From Caldibacillus debilis DSM 16016 (lineage in GTDB: Bacteria; Bacillota; Bacilli; Bacillales; Caldibacillaceae): 64,000 nucleotides of DNA. The notes under the pieces were generated by a model, which saw nothing but the letters and a program-made list of their open reading frames with translations, did no database searches and was not told where the DNA came from. Below, in pieces: positions 31,711-40,200 of this stretch. Position numbers and translations under genes: made by a program. Numbering within the stretch: position 1 is the stretch's first letter; each line of letters opens with the position of its first letter. Location: assembly GCF_000383875.1 (NCBI RefSeq), contig NZ_KB912879.1, positions 186,001-250,000 on the forward strand, written 5' to 3'.

Positions 31711-32666
31711 TATTTTCCGTACCTCTGGATCGGGACTTTTACGGTTCGGACGACATCGTTGACCAATTGCTCCGCCGTGATGCCGTTGTATCTGGCCTCC
31801 GATTTTAAAATGAGGCGATGGGCGAATACGTAAGGAGCCAAAAACTGGATGTCATCGGGGATGACGTACTCCCTCCCGTGGAGGAAGGCGTAGGCCTGGG
31901 CGGCTTTCATGATGGCGATGGAACCCCGTGGGCTTACCCCCAGATAAATGTGGGGATGATTCCGCGTCCTTGCGACGATGTGGACGATATATTCCTTTAT
32001 CGTTTCATCGACAAAAACGGACCGGATTTCCTTTTGATATTCCTGCAATTCATCGGTGGTGATCACCGGTTCCAGTTCTTCGACGGAAACGTCCGCCTGG
32101 GCGCGGGTCAAGACTTCCACTTCTTCCTGAATGGAAGGATAGCCCATTTTCATTTTCAGCAAAAAACGGTCCAATTGGGCTTCCGGAAGGGGATAGGTCC
32201 CTTCGTACTCGATCGGGTTTTGCGTGGCCATGACAAAGAACGGTTTTTTGAGCGGATATGTGACCCCGTCGATGGTTATATTTCCTTCCTCCATCCCTTC
32301 CAGCAAGGCGGATTGGGTCTTCGGGGAAGTCCGGTTGATTTCGTCGGCCAAAATAATGTTTCCCATAATCGGACCGGGCCGGTATTCGAACTCCATTTCC
32401 TTCGGATTATAGATGGAAACCCCCAAAACATCCGAAGGCAGCAAGTCCGGCGTGAACTGGATCCTTTTAAACTGGGCGTTGACAGATTTCGCCAAACTTT
32501 TTACCAGCTTCGTCTTCCCGACACCGGGCACATCCTCCAGCAAAACGTGCCCGCCGGCCAACAGGGCGGTCAAACAGAGCACCGCTTCCTTTCGTTTTCC
32601 GATCATGATTTTTTCGATGTTTTCTATAATATCGCCGAGCTTGGGATGCAATGTTTCCGTAATCAC
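31710..32666 (-). CDS. yeaC: MoxR family AAA+ ATPase (YeaC)
   Basis: A 318-residue AAA+ ATPase. Walker A is EDVPGVGKT near residues 44-52 and Walker B is ILADEINRTSPKTQ. Sensor 1 is MATQNPIEYEGTYPLPEAQL, the arginine-finger/sensor region is LDRFLLK, and the lid has VSPRGSIAIMKAAQA. The GTG at 32666 is preceded by GGAGG at seven bases; the frame is open 15 codons further upstream without a signal. MoxR proteins act as chaperones that activate or assemble a partner, here presumably through YeaD and YebA. It is the first gene of the operon. Confidence 0.93.
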   Translation of the reverse strand: MITETLHPKLGDIIENIEKIMIGKRKEAVLCLTALLAGGHVLLEDVPGVGKTKLVKSLAKSVNAQFKRIQFTPDLLPSDVLGVSIYNPKEMEFEYRPGPIMGNIILADEINRTSPKTQSALLEGMEEGNITIDGVTYPLKKPFFVMATQNPIEYEGTYPLPEAQLDRFLLKMKMGYPSIQEEVEVLTRAQADVSVEELEPVITTDELQEYQKEIRSVFVDETIKEYIVHIVARTRNHPHIYLGVSPRGSIAIMKAAQAYAFLHGREYVIPDDIQFLAPYVFAHRLILKSEARYNGITAEQLVNDVVRTVKVPIQRYGK

Positions 32667-33130
32667 AGGGTCCCCTCCAAAAATAAAGATCGCAACGTAT
32701 TCATTCGACAATCGACAAAAGGATTCCTTTCTTTAAAAATAATCAAAATTATGGAATAATGCAAACTTTATTTCCTGTGATCCGGCGTTTTAAGAGGAAC
32801 TGGCCGGGAAAAGTTTGCAAGGGAAATGCGGACCCTGTTCCCGCCGCCGGGTTCAAGAATAATCGGAGGTTCCATCCATGTCCCGTCTCTGCCCGCTTTT
32901 TTCCCGCTGGCGGGGTTAAAAACAATCGGTCCTGAGACGGGGCAAGGCCGGATCGGCACATGTTTCGCTTCGCCGGAAGGCCGACGGGGAATCCGCCGTT
33001 TTTTCGCCGCGACCCATTCATGATTTGCGGGAAGATTTGCGGACGGATGGACCGCCGCAGCTGAAGGGCATTCTGCGGCAATTCGAAAACGGGATCGTTG
33101 CCGGACAATGACCAATTGGGACCGGATTTT
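32667..33130. other. Gene-free interval upstream of moxR
   Basis: The first 90 bases are AT-rich and likely hold the moxR promoter, which I cannot place with confidence. The rest is GC-richer. Minus-strand frames running through it have no ribosome site or family motif. Confidence 0.5.
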
Positions 33131-33475
33131 GGACATATCGCGGACGATGATGGACACCGGGAGCGATGATGGACATTTTTTGTCCGGTGATGGACATTTT
33201 TTTCAGGATGATGGACATTTTTCCTTTCATGACGGACAAATTTTTTCCCGTGTTGAACATAAATGTGAAAATGATGGACCAATCATCGAAAATGACGGAC
33301 AATCGCATACGGTGCCGGACGGTTTTTTTATGATATGGAACGATCCGAAGGAAATGGCGGATAATCCCCTGTAAAGTCATAACATAGGTTGAACGTTTTA
33401 CCCAAGATATTGGACATACCAATCTTTTATTGGACTTTTTTGCAAAATGTCGGACACTTCCCCTTGATGCCGGAT
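33131..33475. repeat. About 21-bp-phased array of GATGGACAT-like motifs
   Basis: GGAC-type cores occur at 33131, 33152, 33171, 33192, 33213, 33234, 33255 (GAAC), 33276, 33297, 33317, 33337 (GGAA), 33359 (GGAT), 33391 (GAAC), 33412, 33432, 33452 and 33472 (GGAT). Apart from one 32-base gap, intervals are 19-22 and mostly exactly 21. The best copies read GATGGACATTTTT. All face the same way. The regular phase (two helical turns) and conserved core with variable spacer suggest repeated protein-binding sites. There is no adjacent candidate binding-protein gene. Confidence 0.7.
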
Positions 33476-33792
33476 CATCCTTCCACGGCGGAAACAGGGA
33501 TGTTGGACATTCCGGTCGGGCAAAAACCGCACGTCGGACATTCCTGCGCCGCGCCGAACAATCCGCCCTCCGTGCCGGTCAACGAAGGACAGGCGGCGAA
33601 CCGAATCCAATCCGATATGAAAAAAACCGACTGCCATGAAACGCCCCTCGGAATTTCCCCCATCCGCAGCAAGCATCGGCCGCGATTCAGTAGGGGGGCT
33701 TGCCTGAACGGGAGCCGGTCATCAAGGAATGACGGCATTTCAAGATGCGGCGTTTCATCTCTCCTCAATGAAGCCCGGCGTCTTCGCAACTG
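33476..33792. other. Gene-free interval with two further array-like motifs
   Basis: TTGGACATTCC (core at 33505) and TCGGACATTCC (core at 33536) continue the array motif at about 31-base spacing. Beyond 33560 I see no gene or element; open frames lack ribosome sites. Confidence 0.5.
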
Positions 33793-33827
33793 AAAAAATG
33801 GCACGGCTCAGCCGTGCCATTTTTTTG
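33793..33827. terminator. Bidirectional terminator-like hairpin
   Basis: Perfect 14-bp inverted repeat AAAATGGCACGGCT / AGCCGTGCCATTTT around one base (33795-33823), flanked by A and T runs so that either strand can terminate. On the minus strand it lies about 140 bases past the glnA stop. Confidence 0.85.
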
Positions 33828-33900
33828 TTCCGCATCTTTTATGTATCCTGAACAACATAAGGAAATACGATAATTAACTAAATAAATTTAAAATTTCGCG

Positions 33901-33938
33901 GGTGTCTCCGCCGGCAAACCACCATCCGGCGGAACCAC
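33901..33938 (-). terminator. Hairpin past glnA, possible weak terminator
   Basis: Perfect stem TCCGCCGG/CCGGCGGA (33907-33933) with outer GGTG/CACC pairing. No strong T run follows on the minus strand (CGCGAAATTTT), so termination here is probably partial and the stem at 33793 would back it up. Confidence 0.4.
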
Positions 33939-33967
33939 CCACAAAGAAAACATTAATCCATCGCCCC

Positions 33968-35302
33968 TCAATACTGCTTCAAATATTGCTCCAGCTCCCA
34001 CGGATGCACCTGCACGCGGAACATATCCCATTCGATCTCCTTCGCTTCGATAAACCGTTCCAAAATATGGGGGCCGAGGGCATCCTTGATGACTTCGTCG
34101 GATTTCAGATTTTCCAAGGCCTGTTCCAAAGTGGACGGCAAATCGACAATGCCTTCTTTCAGACGTTCCTCCTTCGTCATCACATAGATGTTCCGGTCGA
34201 CGGGATCGGGCGGCGTCAGCTTGTTCTTAATGCCATCCAGCCCCGCCTTCAGGATGACCGCCATCGCCAAATAGGGATTGGCGGAAGGGTCCACGCTCCG
34301 GATTTCCAAACGGGTGCTCATGCCGCGGGACGAAGGGATGCGGACGAGGGGGCTCCGGTTTTTCGGCGACCAGGCCACGTAGCAGGGCGCTTCATACCCC
34401 GGCACCAGCCGTTTGTAGGAGTTGACCGTCGGGTTCGTCACCGCGGTGAAGTTCGGCGCGTGTTTCAATACCCCGGCCAAAAACTGGTACGCCGTTTCGC
34501 TCAATTGGAATTTCCCCTTTTCGTCGAAAAAGGCGTTTTCCCCGTCCTTGAACAGGGAAACATTGCTATGCATGCCGGAACCGTTGATCCCGAACACCGG
34601 CTTCGGCATGAACGTGGCGTGGAGGCCGTGCTTTCTGGCGATCGTCTTTACCACCAGCTTGAAGGTTTGGATGTTGTCACAGGCCGTGACCACATCGGCG
34701 TATTTAAAATCGATCTCATGCTGGCCGGGGGCGACCTCATGGTGGGAGGCTTCAATTTCAAACCCCATGTTTTCCAGCTCGATGACGATGTCCCTGCGGC
34801 AGTTTTCCCCGAGGTCCGTCGGGGCCAAATCGAAATAGCCGCCGGCATCATTCAGTTCCGATGTCGGTTCCGCTTTTTCATCCAATTTAAAAAGGAAGAA
34901 TTCCGGTTCCGGACCGAGGTTAAAACTGGTAAAGCCAAGTTCCTTCATTTCTTCGAGAACCCGTTTCAAATTCACCCTCGGGTCTCCGATGAAGGGAGTG
35001 CCTTCCGGCGTGTAAATGTCGCAGATCAGGCGGGCAACTTTTCCGTCGCCGGTCGTCCAGGGAAAAACCACCCACGTGTCCAAATCCGGATACAGATACA
35101 TGTCCGATTCCTCGATCCGCACGAATCCTTCGATGGACGAACCGTCAAACATAATCTTGTTGTCCAAGGCCTTCGGCAGCTGGCTGATCGGGATCTCGAC
35201 ATTTTTAATGGTCCCCAAAATGTCGGTGAATTGGAGACGGATAAATTTGACATTTTCCTCTTTTGCCATTCGTTCAATATCTTCTCTCGTGTATTTGCCC
35301 AT
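33968..35302 (-). CDS. glnA: Glutamine synthetase, type I
   Basis: A 444-residue GSI-alpha enzyme, identical in length to B. subtilis GlnA, making glutamine from glutamate, ammonia and ATP as a dodecamer. Visible motifs are the latch/strand [20 protein letters not shown] near residue 55, metal-ligand Glu residues in [12 protein letters not shown], the ATP-binding [14 protein letters not shown] and KPASATPxxS-like [20 protein letters not shown]. The C terminus [12 protein letters not shown] contains the family feedback-inhibition tail that also binds GlnR/TnrA. The ATG at 35302 has GGAGG upstream. It is co-transcribed with glnR 24 bases upstream. Confidence 0.97.
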   Translation of the reverse strand: MGKYTREDIERMAKEENVKFIRLQFTDILGTIKNVEIPISQLPKALDNKIMFDGSSIEGFVRIEESDMYLYPDLDTWVVFPWTTGDGKVARLICDIYTPEGTPFIGDPRVNLKRVLEEMKELGFTSFNLGPEPEFFLFKLDEKAEPTSELNDAGGYFDLAPTDLGENCRRDIVIELENMGFEIEASHHEVAPGQHEIDFKYADVVTACDNIQTFKLVVKTIARKHGLHATFMPKPVFGINGSGMHSNVSLFKDGENAFFDEKGKFQLSETAYQFLAGVLKHAPNFTAVTNPTVNSYKRLVPGYEAPCYVAWSPKNRSPLVRIPSSRGMSTRLEIRSVDPSANPYLAMAVILKAGLDGIKNKLTPPDPVDRNIYVMTKEERLKEGIVDLPSTLEQALENLKSDEVIKDALGPHILERFIEAKEIEWDMFRVQVHPWELEQYLKQY

Positions 35303-35326
35303 ATGCAAAATCCTCCATGACATGGA

Positions 35327-35725
35327 TTAATGTAAAAATCTGGAAAGTTCCCCTTGGCGAATGGAAAACTGGTAATTTTTCCCGAGATGCAACGTTTCTT
35401 CCCGGAGTCTTTTTCTCAGTTCGTTTTCGGTGATTTCCTTCTTCTCTTTTTCGATCCGGTCCAACTTTTCCTTTTGCTCTTCCTTCAAGGAAAAAACTTC
35501 CTTGATCCCGGCGATGTTCAGTCCCTGATTCAACAAATCCTTGATTTCCAGCAGCTTATCGATGTCGTTCAAAGAAAACAGGCGGTGCTTGCCGTCGCTC
35601 CTGGCCGGAGAAATCAGTTGGTGTTCTTCGTAATAGCGGATCTGCCTGGCGGAAAGGCCCGTCAGCTTCATGACCGTACCGATGGAAAACAACGGCATGG
35701 ATCGGCGGATCTGGCTCTCCTTCAA
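35327..35725 (-). CDS. glnR: Glutamine synthetase repressor GlnR (MerR family)
   Basis: A protein of about 132 residues with a MerR-type winged HTH: IRRSMPLFSIGTVMKLTGLS, ARQIRYYEEHQLISPAR and DGKHRLFSLNDIDKLLEIKD. A dimerisation helix and the C-terminal tail ending FSIRQGELSRFLH, which senses feedback-inhibited glutamine synthetase, follow. The TTG at 35725 is chosen for GGGAGG nine bases upstream and the best fit to the GlnR length; GTG at 35731 is an alternative. It is the first gene of glnRA, and two GlnR boxes overlap its promoter. Confidence 0.93.
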   Translation of the reverse strand: MKESQIRRSMPLFSIGTVMKLTGLSARQIRYYEEHQLISPARSDGKHRLFSLNDIDKLLEIKDLLNQGLNIAGIKEVFSLKEEQKEKLDRIEKEKKEITENELRKRLREETLHLGKNYQFSIRQGELSRFLH

Positions 35726-35757
35726 ATTCACCTTCCTCCCTTCCAACCTATATGATG

Positions 35758-35787
35758 ATTATATACAAATGTTATATTTTTTGTCAA
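35758..35787 (-). promoter_or_regulatory. Sigma-A promoter of glnRA
   Basis: TTGACA (complement at 35782-35787) and TATAAT (complement at 35758-35763), spacer 18. The downstream GlnR box covers the -35 and part of the spacer, as expected for repression under nitrogen excess. Confidence 0.8.
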
Positions 35788-35809
35788 TATTATGTTAAAA
35801 ATTCTTACA
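35770..35809. promoter_or_regulatory. Tandem GlnR/TnrA boxes
   Basis: The upstream box 35793-35809 fits TGTNA-N7-TNACA exactly. The downstream box 35770-35786 (TGTTA-N7-TGTCA) has one mismatch. Their centres are 23 bases apart, on the glnRA promoter. Confidence 0.85.
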
Positions 35810-35833
35810 TAAACACGGCCGAGCGGAAATTAT

Positions 35834-35880
35834 AAAAAAAAGCTGTCATCAGCCATCGGTGATGGCTTTGATGACAGCCT
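35834..35880 (-). terminator. Terminator of nadE
   Basis: Long stem AGCTGTCATCA/TGATGACAGC plus inner GCCATC/GATGGC (35841-35880), followed by seven or more T residues on the minus strand. It lies about 65 bases past the nadE stop. Confidence 0.92.
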
Positions 35881-35946
35881 GTCATTCACCCATAATATCC
35901 CCTCTTCCCTTCGTCACAGCACTATGGAGAAAACGATGGTTTTATT

Positions 35947-36765
35947 TCATTTCCACCAGTCATCAAACATCGTCGCGGGCAAACGGCGTTTATGTTCCGT
36001 CCGCAAATAGATCGCCTCGATCTTCTCCTTCACTTCCGGCGGGACTTCCTTGCCTTCCAGGTAATCGTCAATATGCTGGTACGAGAGCCCCAATTCCGTT
36101 TCATCCGCCTGTTGGGGGTTTTCATCCAGCAGGTCGGCCGTCGGGGTTTTCGTGTAAATCCGTTCATCCGCCCCCAATTCCTTCAGCAGGCTTTTCCCTT
36201 GCCGCTTCGTCAGGCCGCTCAAAGGCAAAATGTCCGCACCCCCGTCGCCGTATTTCGTGAAAAATCCCGTCACCGCCTCGGCGGCATGGTCCGTACCGAT
36301 CACGAGGAGCCCTTCCTGGCCGGCGATGGCATATTGGGCGATCATCCGCATTCTCGCCTTCACGTTTCCTTTGTTATAATCCGTCAGCTTTTCCCCCGTC
36401 GCCTGCAAATAATGGCCGTCAAAGGCATCGACCGCATCGGAAATGTTGTAGGTGACCACCTTGTCGGGATTGATGAACGATAAGGCCAGCCGGGCATCCT
36501 CTTCGTCCTTTTGAACCCCGTACGGAAGCCGGACGGCGACGAAAACGGCTTGATAATTTTCCTTCCGCAGCTCTTCCACCGCCAGCTGGGCCAGCCGTCC
36601 GGCCAGGCTCGAATCCTGTCCTCCGCTGATCCCCAAGACATATCCTTTCGCGCCGGTCTTTTTCAAGTATTCCTTCAAGAAATCGATCCGTTTTCGGATC
36701 TCTTCCTTCGGGTCAATGACCGGGCGGACGTGCAAAGCCTCCATGATTTGGCGCTGCAGACTCAT
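35947..36765 (-). CDS. nadE: NH3-dependent NAD+ synthetase
   Basis: A 272-residue N-type ATP pyrophosphatase, the same length as B. subtilis NadE. It amidates deamido-NAD+ to NAD+ with ammonia. The P-loop [14 protein letters not shown] lies at residues 44-57. [20 protein letters not shown] and [20 protein letters not shown] bind deamido-NAD and ATP, and the C terminus has [16 protein letters not shown]. No glutaminase domain is present. GGAGG lies eight bases before the ATG. It is monocistronic with a strong terminator and divergent from the chemoreceptor. Confidence 0.96.
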   Translation of the reverse strand: MSLQRQIMEALHVRPVIDPKEEIRKRIDFLKEYLKKTGAKGYVLGISGGQDSSLAGRLAQLAVEELRKENYQAVFVAVRLPYGVQKDEEDARLALSFINPDKVVTYNISDAVDAFDGHYLQATGEKLTDYNKGNVKARMRMIAQYAIAGQEGLLVIGTDHAAEAVTGFFTKYGDGGADILPLSGLTKRQGKSLLKELGADERIYTKTPTADLLDENPQQADETELGLSYQHIDDYLEGKEVPPEVKEKIEAIYLRTEHKRRLPATMFDDWWK

Positions 36766-36781
36766 CCGCGATCCCTCCTTG

Positions 36782-36802
36782 AAAATGAATCATTCTCATT
36801 TT
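36782..36802. promoter_or_regulatory. Possible Fur-like inverted repeat before nadE
   Basis: AAAATGA and TCATTTT (7-bp arms, 7-base spacer) frame GAATGATTC-like sequence, giving TGAGAATGATTCATTTTCA on the minus strand, partly like a Fur or related 7-1-7 box. It sits directly upstream of the nadE ribosome site. The match is imperfect. Confidence 0.3.
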
Positions 36803-37219
36803 ACATTTACTACTTTTTTCCTTCTCCGGTCAATCGGTTTCTACAGGAAATGGAAAAAAGGAACGTGGCGGGCCGGGAAAAGAACCGGCAGAAACGCCGG
36901 CGTAGGGAAAACGGCGAACGCCGCCCGCTTGTTCGAGACCGGGAAATTCCGAATGACATATGGCAGGGCGCCAGAAAAAATTTTTCCATTTATGCCACTT
37001 CAAGAACTTGAAAGTTTGTAAAACATTTTGCAAAACCGGCCCGAAAAAACGGCAAACATTGTTGAATTTCGGCAAATTTTGTCGAATATAAGAATGTCAA
37101 GCGATTTTCAACCCCATTCCCAGATCCCGGAAAGTTTTCCGGAAGATTGATCCGCATAGGACGGCCCACTGAAGGGGATTGCATCCGGCAAGAAAAATAA
37201 AGACAGAAAGGTGATTTCC
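36803..37219. other. Divergent interval nadE / chemoreceptor
   Basis: About 415 bases without a gene. The region near 36970-37100 is AT-rich and likely holds the chemoreceptor promoter. I looked for a sigma-D pattern (TAAA-N15-GCCGATAA) and found only weak fits. Confidence 0.5.
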
Positions 37220-38983
37220 ATGAAGCGCAAGTCCTTCTTCGGCTTTTTGTCATCGATTCAATCAAAGCTGATCTTCTTTGCCGTTTTATTTTTGACCGTC
37301 CCCGCCGTCATTTTCTCCGTATTTACATATTACAAGACTTCCACCAGCCTGAATGCGGTCGGCGAAACCAATTTAAAAAACAGCGTGAAAATGACGATCG
37401 AAATGATCAATGCCTTAAACGATGAAGTGGAACAGGGAAAAATTCCCTTGGAAGAGGCCCAGGAAAAGGTGAGAATCGCCATATTGGGGGAAAAAGATGA
37501 AAACGGCATCCGGCCGGTCAACAAAAAGATTGATTTGGGAAAAGACGGGCATATCATGGCCTTCGATCAAAATGGAGTTGCCGTCGCCCACCCCGATAAA
37601 GAAGGCCAAAATTTGTCGGATCGAAAGGACTCGAAGGGCGTAATATTTGTCCGGGAGATCCTGAAAGCGGGGGATAACGGCGGAGGTTTCGTTTATTTCG
37701 ATTACCCCCGGCCCGGCAAAAATAAGGCCGAAAAGGTCATCGCCTATGCGGAAACCGAACCGAACTGGGGATGGACGATCTGTGTCACCGCCTTTATGAA
37801 AGATTTTAACCAGCCGGCCCATGAAATCCTTATCTTCCTTGCCATCACGGCGGGAATCATGCTGCTCCTCGAAATTTTGATCGTATGGAGATACGCGGGC
37901 AACATCTCCAAACCGATCCGCCGCGTGACGGAAAAGATGATCCGCCTCGCCGACGGGGATTTGACCCAGGAAAAAATCGAAATCCGGTCGCGGGATGAAA
38001 CCGGACAATTGGCTGAAGCGGTAAACATCATGGCGGAAAAATTAAAGGAAATGCTCCGCAATATTTCCAGCGCATCCGTTTTAATTTCCAGCCACAGCGA
38101 AGAATTGGCCCACTCGGCCAATGAAGTGAAAACCGGGGCGGAACAAGTGGCGCAAACCATGGAGGAATTGGCCGCCGGTTCGGGCAGGCAGGCCAGCAGT
38201 TCCAGCGAAATGTCCGAAAAGATGAAGGATTTTGCGGCAAAAGTCCAAGAATCCAGCCTTCACGGGGAAAAAATGGAGCAGTCCTCGAAAGAAATCCTGG
38301 AAATGGCCGGCGAAGGCAATCAATTGATGGACGCTTCCGCCAAACAGATGGAAAAAATCGACCGGATCATGAAGGAAACCGTCGACAAAGTGCAGATGCT
38401 GAACAGCCAGGCCCAGGAAATCAACAAACTCATCTACCTGATCCGGGACATCGCCGATCAGACGAATTTGCTCTCCTTGAACGCCGCCATTGAAGCGGCC
38501 CGGGCGGGAGAACAAGGAAAGGGATTCGCCGTTGTCGCCGACGAAATCCGGAAACTGGCGGAACAGGTGGCCGTATCCGTTTCCGAAATTACGGAAATCA
38601 TTCAAAACATCCAAAAGGAATTCCAAAACGTGACCGAGGCGTTGCAGGAAGGCTATCAAGAAGTGGAAATGGGGACCGCCCAAATCGAGATTACGAAAGA
38701 AAGATTCCACAGCATCAACGAATCGATCCGCAAAATGGCCGAAAACATCCAAACCATTTCGCGAAATCTTGCCGATATTGCCTCCAGCAGCCAGGAGATC
38801 AACGGATCGATCCAGGAAATCGCCGCGATCGCCGAAGAATCGGCGGCCGGCATCCAGCAGACTTCCGCTTCCGCCGAACAAATCTCCAGTTCGATGGAAG
38901 AAATCTCGAAAAGCTCCGATCAGCTGTCCAAGCTGACCGACAACCTCAACGAACTGGTCGGCAGATTCAAGCTGTCGTCCTGA
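37220..38983 (+). CDS. Methyl-accepting chemotaxis protein with extracellular Cache domain
   Basis: A 587-residue receptor. TM1 ([20 protein letters not shown]) starts near residue 15. The extracytoplasmic single-Cache sensor (about 40-195) contains [19 protein letters not shown] and [15 protein letters not shown], typical of small-ligand sCache_2 sensors. TM2 ([20 protein letters not shown]) and a HAMP linker follow. The cytoplasmic coiled coil has the kinase-binding tip [20 protein letters not shown] and [12 protein letters not shown]. It would signal through CheW/CheA. The ATG at 37220 has AAAGGTG at good spacing. It is monocistronic; the ligand is not predictable. Confidence 0.92.
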   Translation: MKRKSFFGFLSSIQSKLIFFAVLFLTVPAVIFSVFTYYKTSTSLNAVGETNLKNSVKMTIEMINALNDEVEQGKIPLEEAQEKVRIAILGEKDENGIRPVNKKIDLGKDGHIMAFDQNGVAVAHPDKEGQNLSDRKDSKGVIFVREILKAGDNGGGFVYFDYPRPGKNKAEKVIAYAETEPNWGWTICVTAFMKDFNQPAHEILIFLAITAGIMLLLEILIVWRYAGNISKPIRRVTEKMIRLADGDLTQEKIEIRSRDETGQLAEAVNIMAEKLKEMLRNISSASVLISSHSEELAHSANEVKTGAEQVAQTMEELAAGSGRQASSSSEMSEKMKDFAAKVQESSLHGEKMEQSSKEILEMAGEGNQLMDASAKQMEKIDRIMKETVDKVQMLNSQAQEINKLIYLIRDIADQTNLLSLNAAIEAARAGEQGKGFAVVADEIRKLAEQVAVSVSEITEIIQNIQKEFQNVTEALQEGYQEVEMGTAQIEITKERFHSINESIRKMAENIQTISRNLADIASSSQEINGSIQEIAAIAEESAAGIQQTSASAEQISSSMEEISKSSDQLSKLTDNLNELVGRFKLSS

Positions 38984-38991
38984 GCTCGCAC

Positions 38992-39032
38992 AAACGGGAT
39001 GCGGGGAATGTTCCGCATCCCGTTTGATTTTT
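38992..39032 (+). terminator. Terminator of the chemoreceptor gene
   Basis: Perfect 13-bp stem AAACGGGATGCGG/CCGCATCCCGTTT followed by GATTTTT, nine bases past the stop. Confidence 0.92.
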
Positions 39033-39257
39033 ACGGATCTCTTGGGCCCGCCGCGGAAGAATAGCGGCATACAAATGCCCTTTAATCAAAAAGTGAGGGC
39101 CCCCGTTTTCCATTAAAGCGGATTATGAAGAAGATTGCGGCAAAAAACCGAAAACCATGCCTCAAAAATCCCGCGGGCATTTTCCTGCATTCAACGGGGG
39201 AGAAACCGGGTTCGTTCATCAAAGATTTTGACGGCGGTTTCGGCCAAATCTTCGGCT
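39033..39257. other. Gene-free convergent interval
   Basis: Between the chemoreceptor terminator and the DJ-1/PfpI terminator. No gene or element is recognised. Confidence 0.5.
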
Positions 39258-39291
39258 TGAATAAAGCGACGCCCCATATTTAAGCGTCGCT
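39258..39291 (-). terminator. Terminator of the DJ-1/PfpI gene
   Basis: Perfect 8-bp stem AGCGACGC/GCGTCGCT (39265-39291), followed on the minus strand by TTTATTC. It lies 23 bases past the stop. Confidence 0.7.
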
Positions 39292-39313
39292 CCGTTGATC
39301 GATCCCATATTTT

Positions 39314-39868
39314 TTATTCCTTTATGTACCACCTTTTGTCGAAGTTTAAGTTCAGCATCTCGCCAAATTTGATGGCAAAATCAATAAAGGCCGGTCCTTT
39401 GGCGGTGATGAGATTTCCGTCGATCACGACAGGCGAATCCAAATAATGGGCGCCGTTAAAAGTCCCGAGGAATTTTCTTTGATCGGCGGTCAATCCGGTC
39501 GTATACTTTCTCCCATCCAACAAACCGCTCATCGATAACAGATACGGGGCGCTGGATATGGCGCCGATCACGATGTCCTTTTTCCGGAATTTCCGCAGGA
39601 AGCCGGTCAAATCCGGATGATCGACCAAATGCGCAAAATCATCCACGCCGGGCAGGACAAGACTGTCCAGTTGACGGATATCCACCTCATTCACCGTCGC
39701 CTCTGGAACGCACGGCAGCCCCGACTCTCCTTTTACCACTTGATCATTCAAACCAATATATACCGTTGGTTTCTGCCCCTGCTTCAGCACGGACAGCAAC
39801 ACGGATAATTCATATTCACTGAATCTGGGATACAGTAATATTCCTGTATATATGATCAACACCCCCAT
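39314..39868 (-). CDS. DJ-1/PfpI family protein
   Basis: About 184 residues of class I glutamine-amidotransferase-like fold. It opens TGILLYPRFSEYELSVLLSV, then has DSLVLPGVDDFAHLVDHPDL and the nucleophile-elbow region VIGAISSAPYLLSMSGLLDG. There the usual Cys position is Ser (AISSAPY), so the classic protease/chaperone Cys is missing. GNLITAKGPAFIDFAIKFGE closes the fold. No good ribosome site precedes the ATG at 39868. The frame stays open 94 codons upstream, so the true start, or a damaged 5' end, is uncertain. Function unknown. Confidence 0.65.
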   Translation of the reverse strand: MGVLIIYTGILLYPRFSEYELSVLLSVLKQGQKPTVYIGLNDQVVKGESGLPCVPEATVNEVDIRQLDSLVLPGVDDFAHLVDHPDLTGFLRKFRKKDIVIGAISSAPYLLSMSGLLDGRKYTTGLTADQRKFLGTFNGAHYLDSPVVIDGNLITAKGPAFIDFAIKFGEMLNLNFDKRWYIKE

Positions 39869-40200
39869 TAAATGGTTCAAAAATTGGCCTTCTGGATCGA
39901 GCATCCTTTCCTTTCGATTTGTCTTCCATGAAATCCTTCCTTTTTGGAAAACAATTGGATTTTCTTCCGAACCGTTTCCCGCATGTTTGGCGGGAACGGC
40001 TCCAGAAAGCATAAAATGTCGGCAACGAGAAGGCGCCGCTTCGACAATCTTCTCTGCTGTGAATCTAAAAATCTTTTTCCCAAAAGGGCTTAAAGCGAAT
40101 ACGTTCAAAATGAACTTTCCCATGAATGGGGCTTGACCAAAATTTTGCAAAAACGATATCGATTTGAAATGTCCCCACTATGATTCCCCGTTATTCCGGG
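39869..40200. other. Interval upstream of the DJ-1/PfpI gene
   Basis: Two minus-strand frames compete here. One is continuous with the DJ-1/PfpI gene. The other carries a well-placed GGAAGG box before an ATG near 39942, but stops at 39816. This looks like a frameshifted or rearranged 5' region rather than a clean promoter. Confidence 0.35.

Noticed and set aside
33108-33374. Plus-strand frame with heptad-like DGHF repeats in the 21-bp array
   Set aside because: The heptads follow automatically from the 21-base period. There is no ribosome site, and the minus strand gives equally regular peptides, so the periodicity is better explained at the DNA level.
33131-33475. CRISPR array
   Set aside because: The repeated core is only about 9 bases and degenerate, the period is 21, and there are no unique spacers of 30 or more bases and no cas genes.
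36990-37200. Sigma-D promoter for the chemoreceptor
   Set aside because: Only partial matches to TAAA-N15-GCCGATAA were found; not enough to call.
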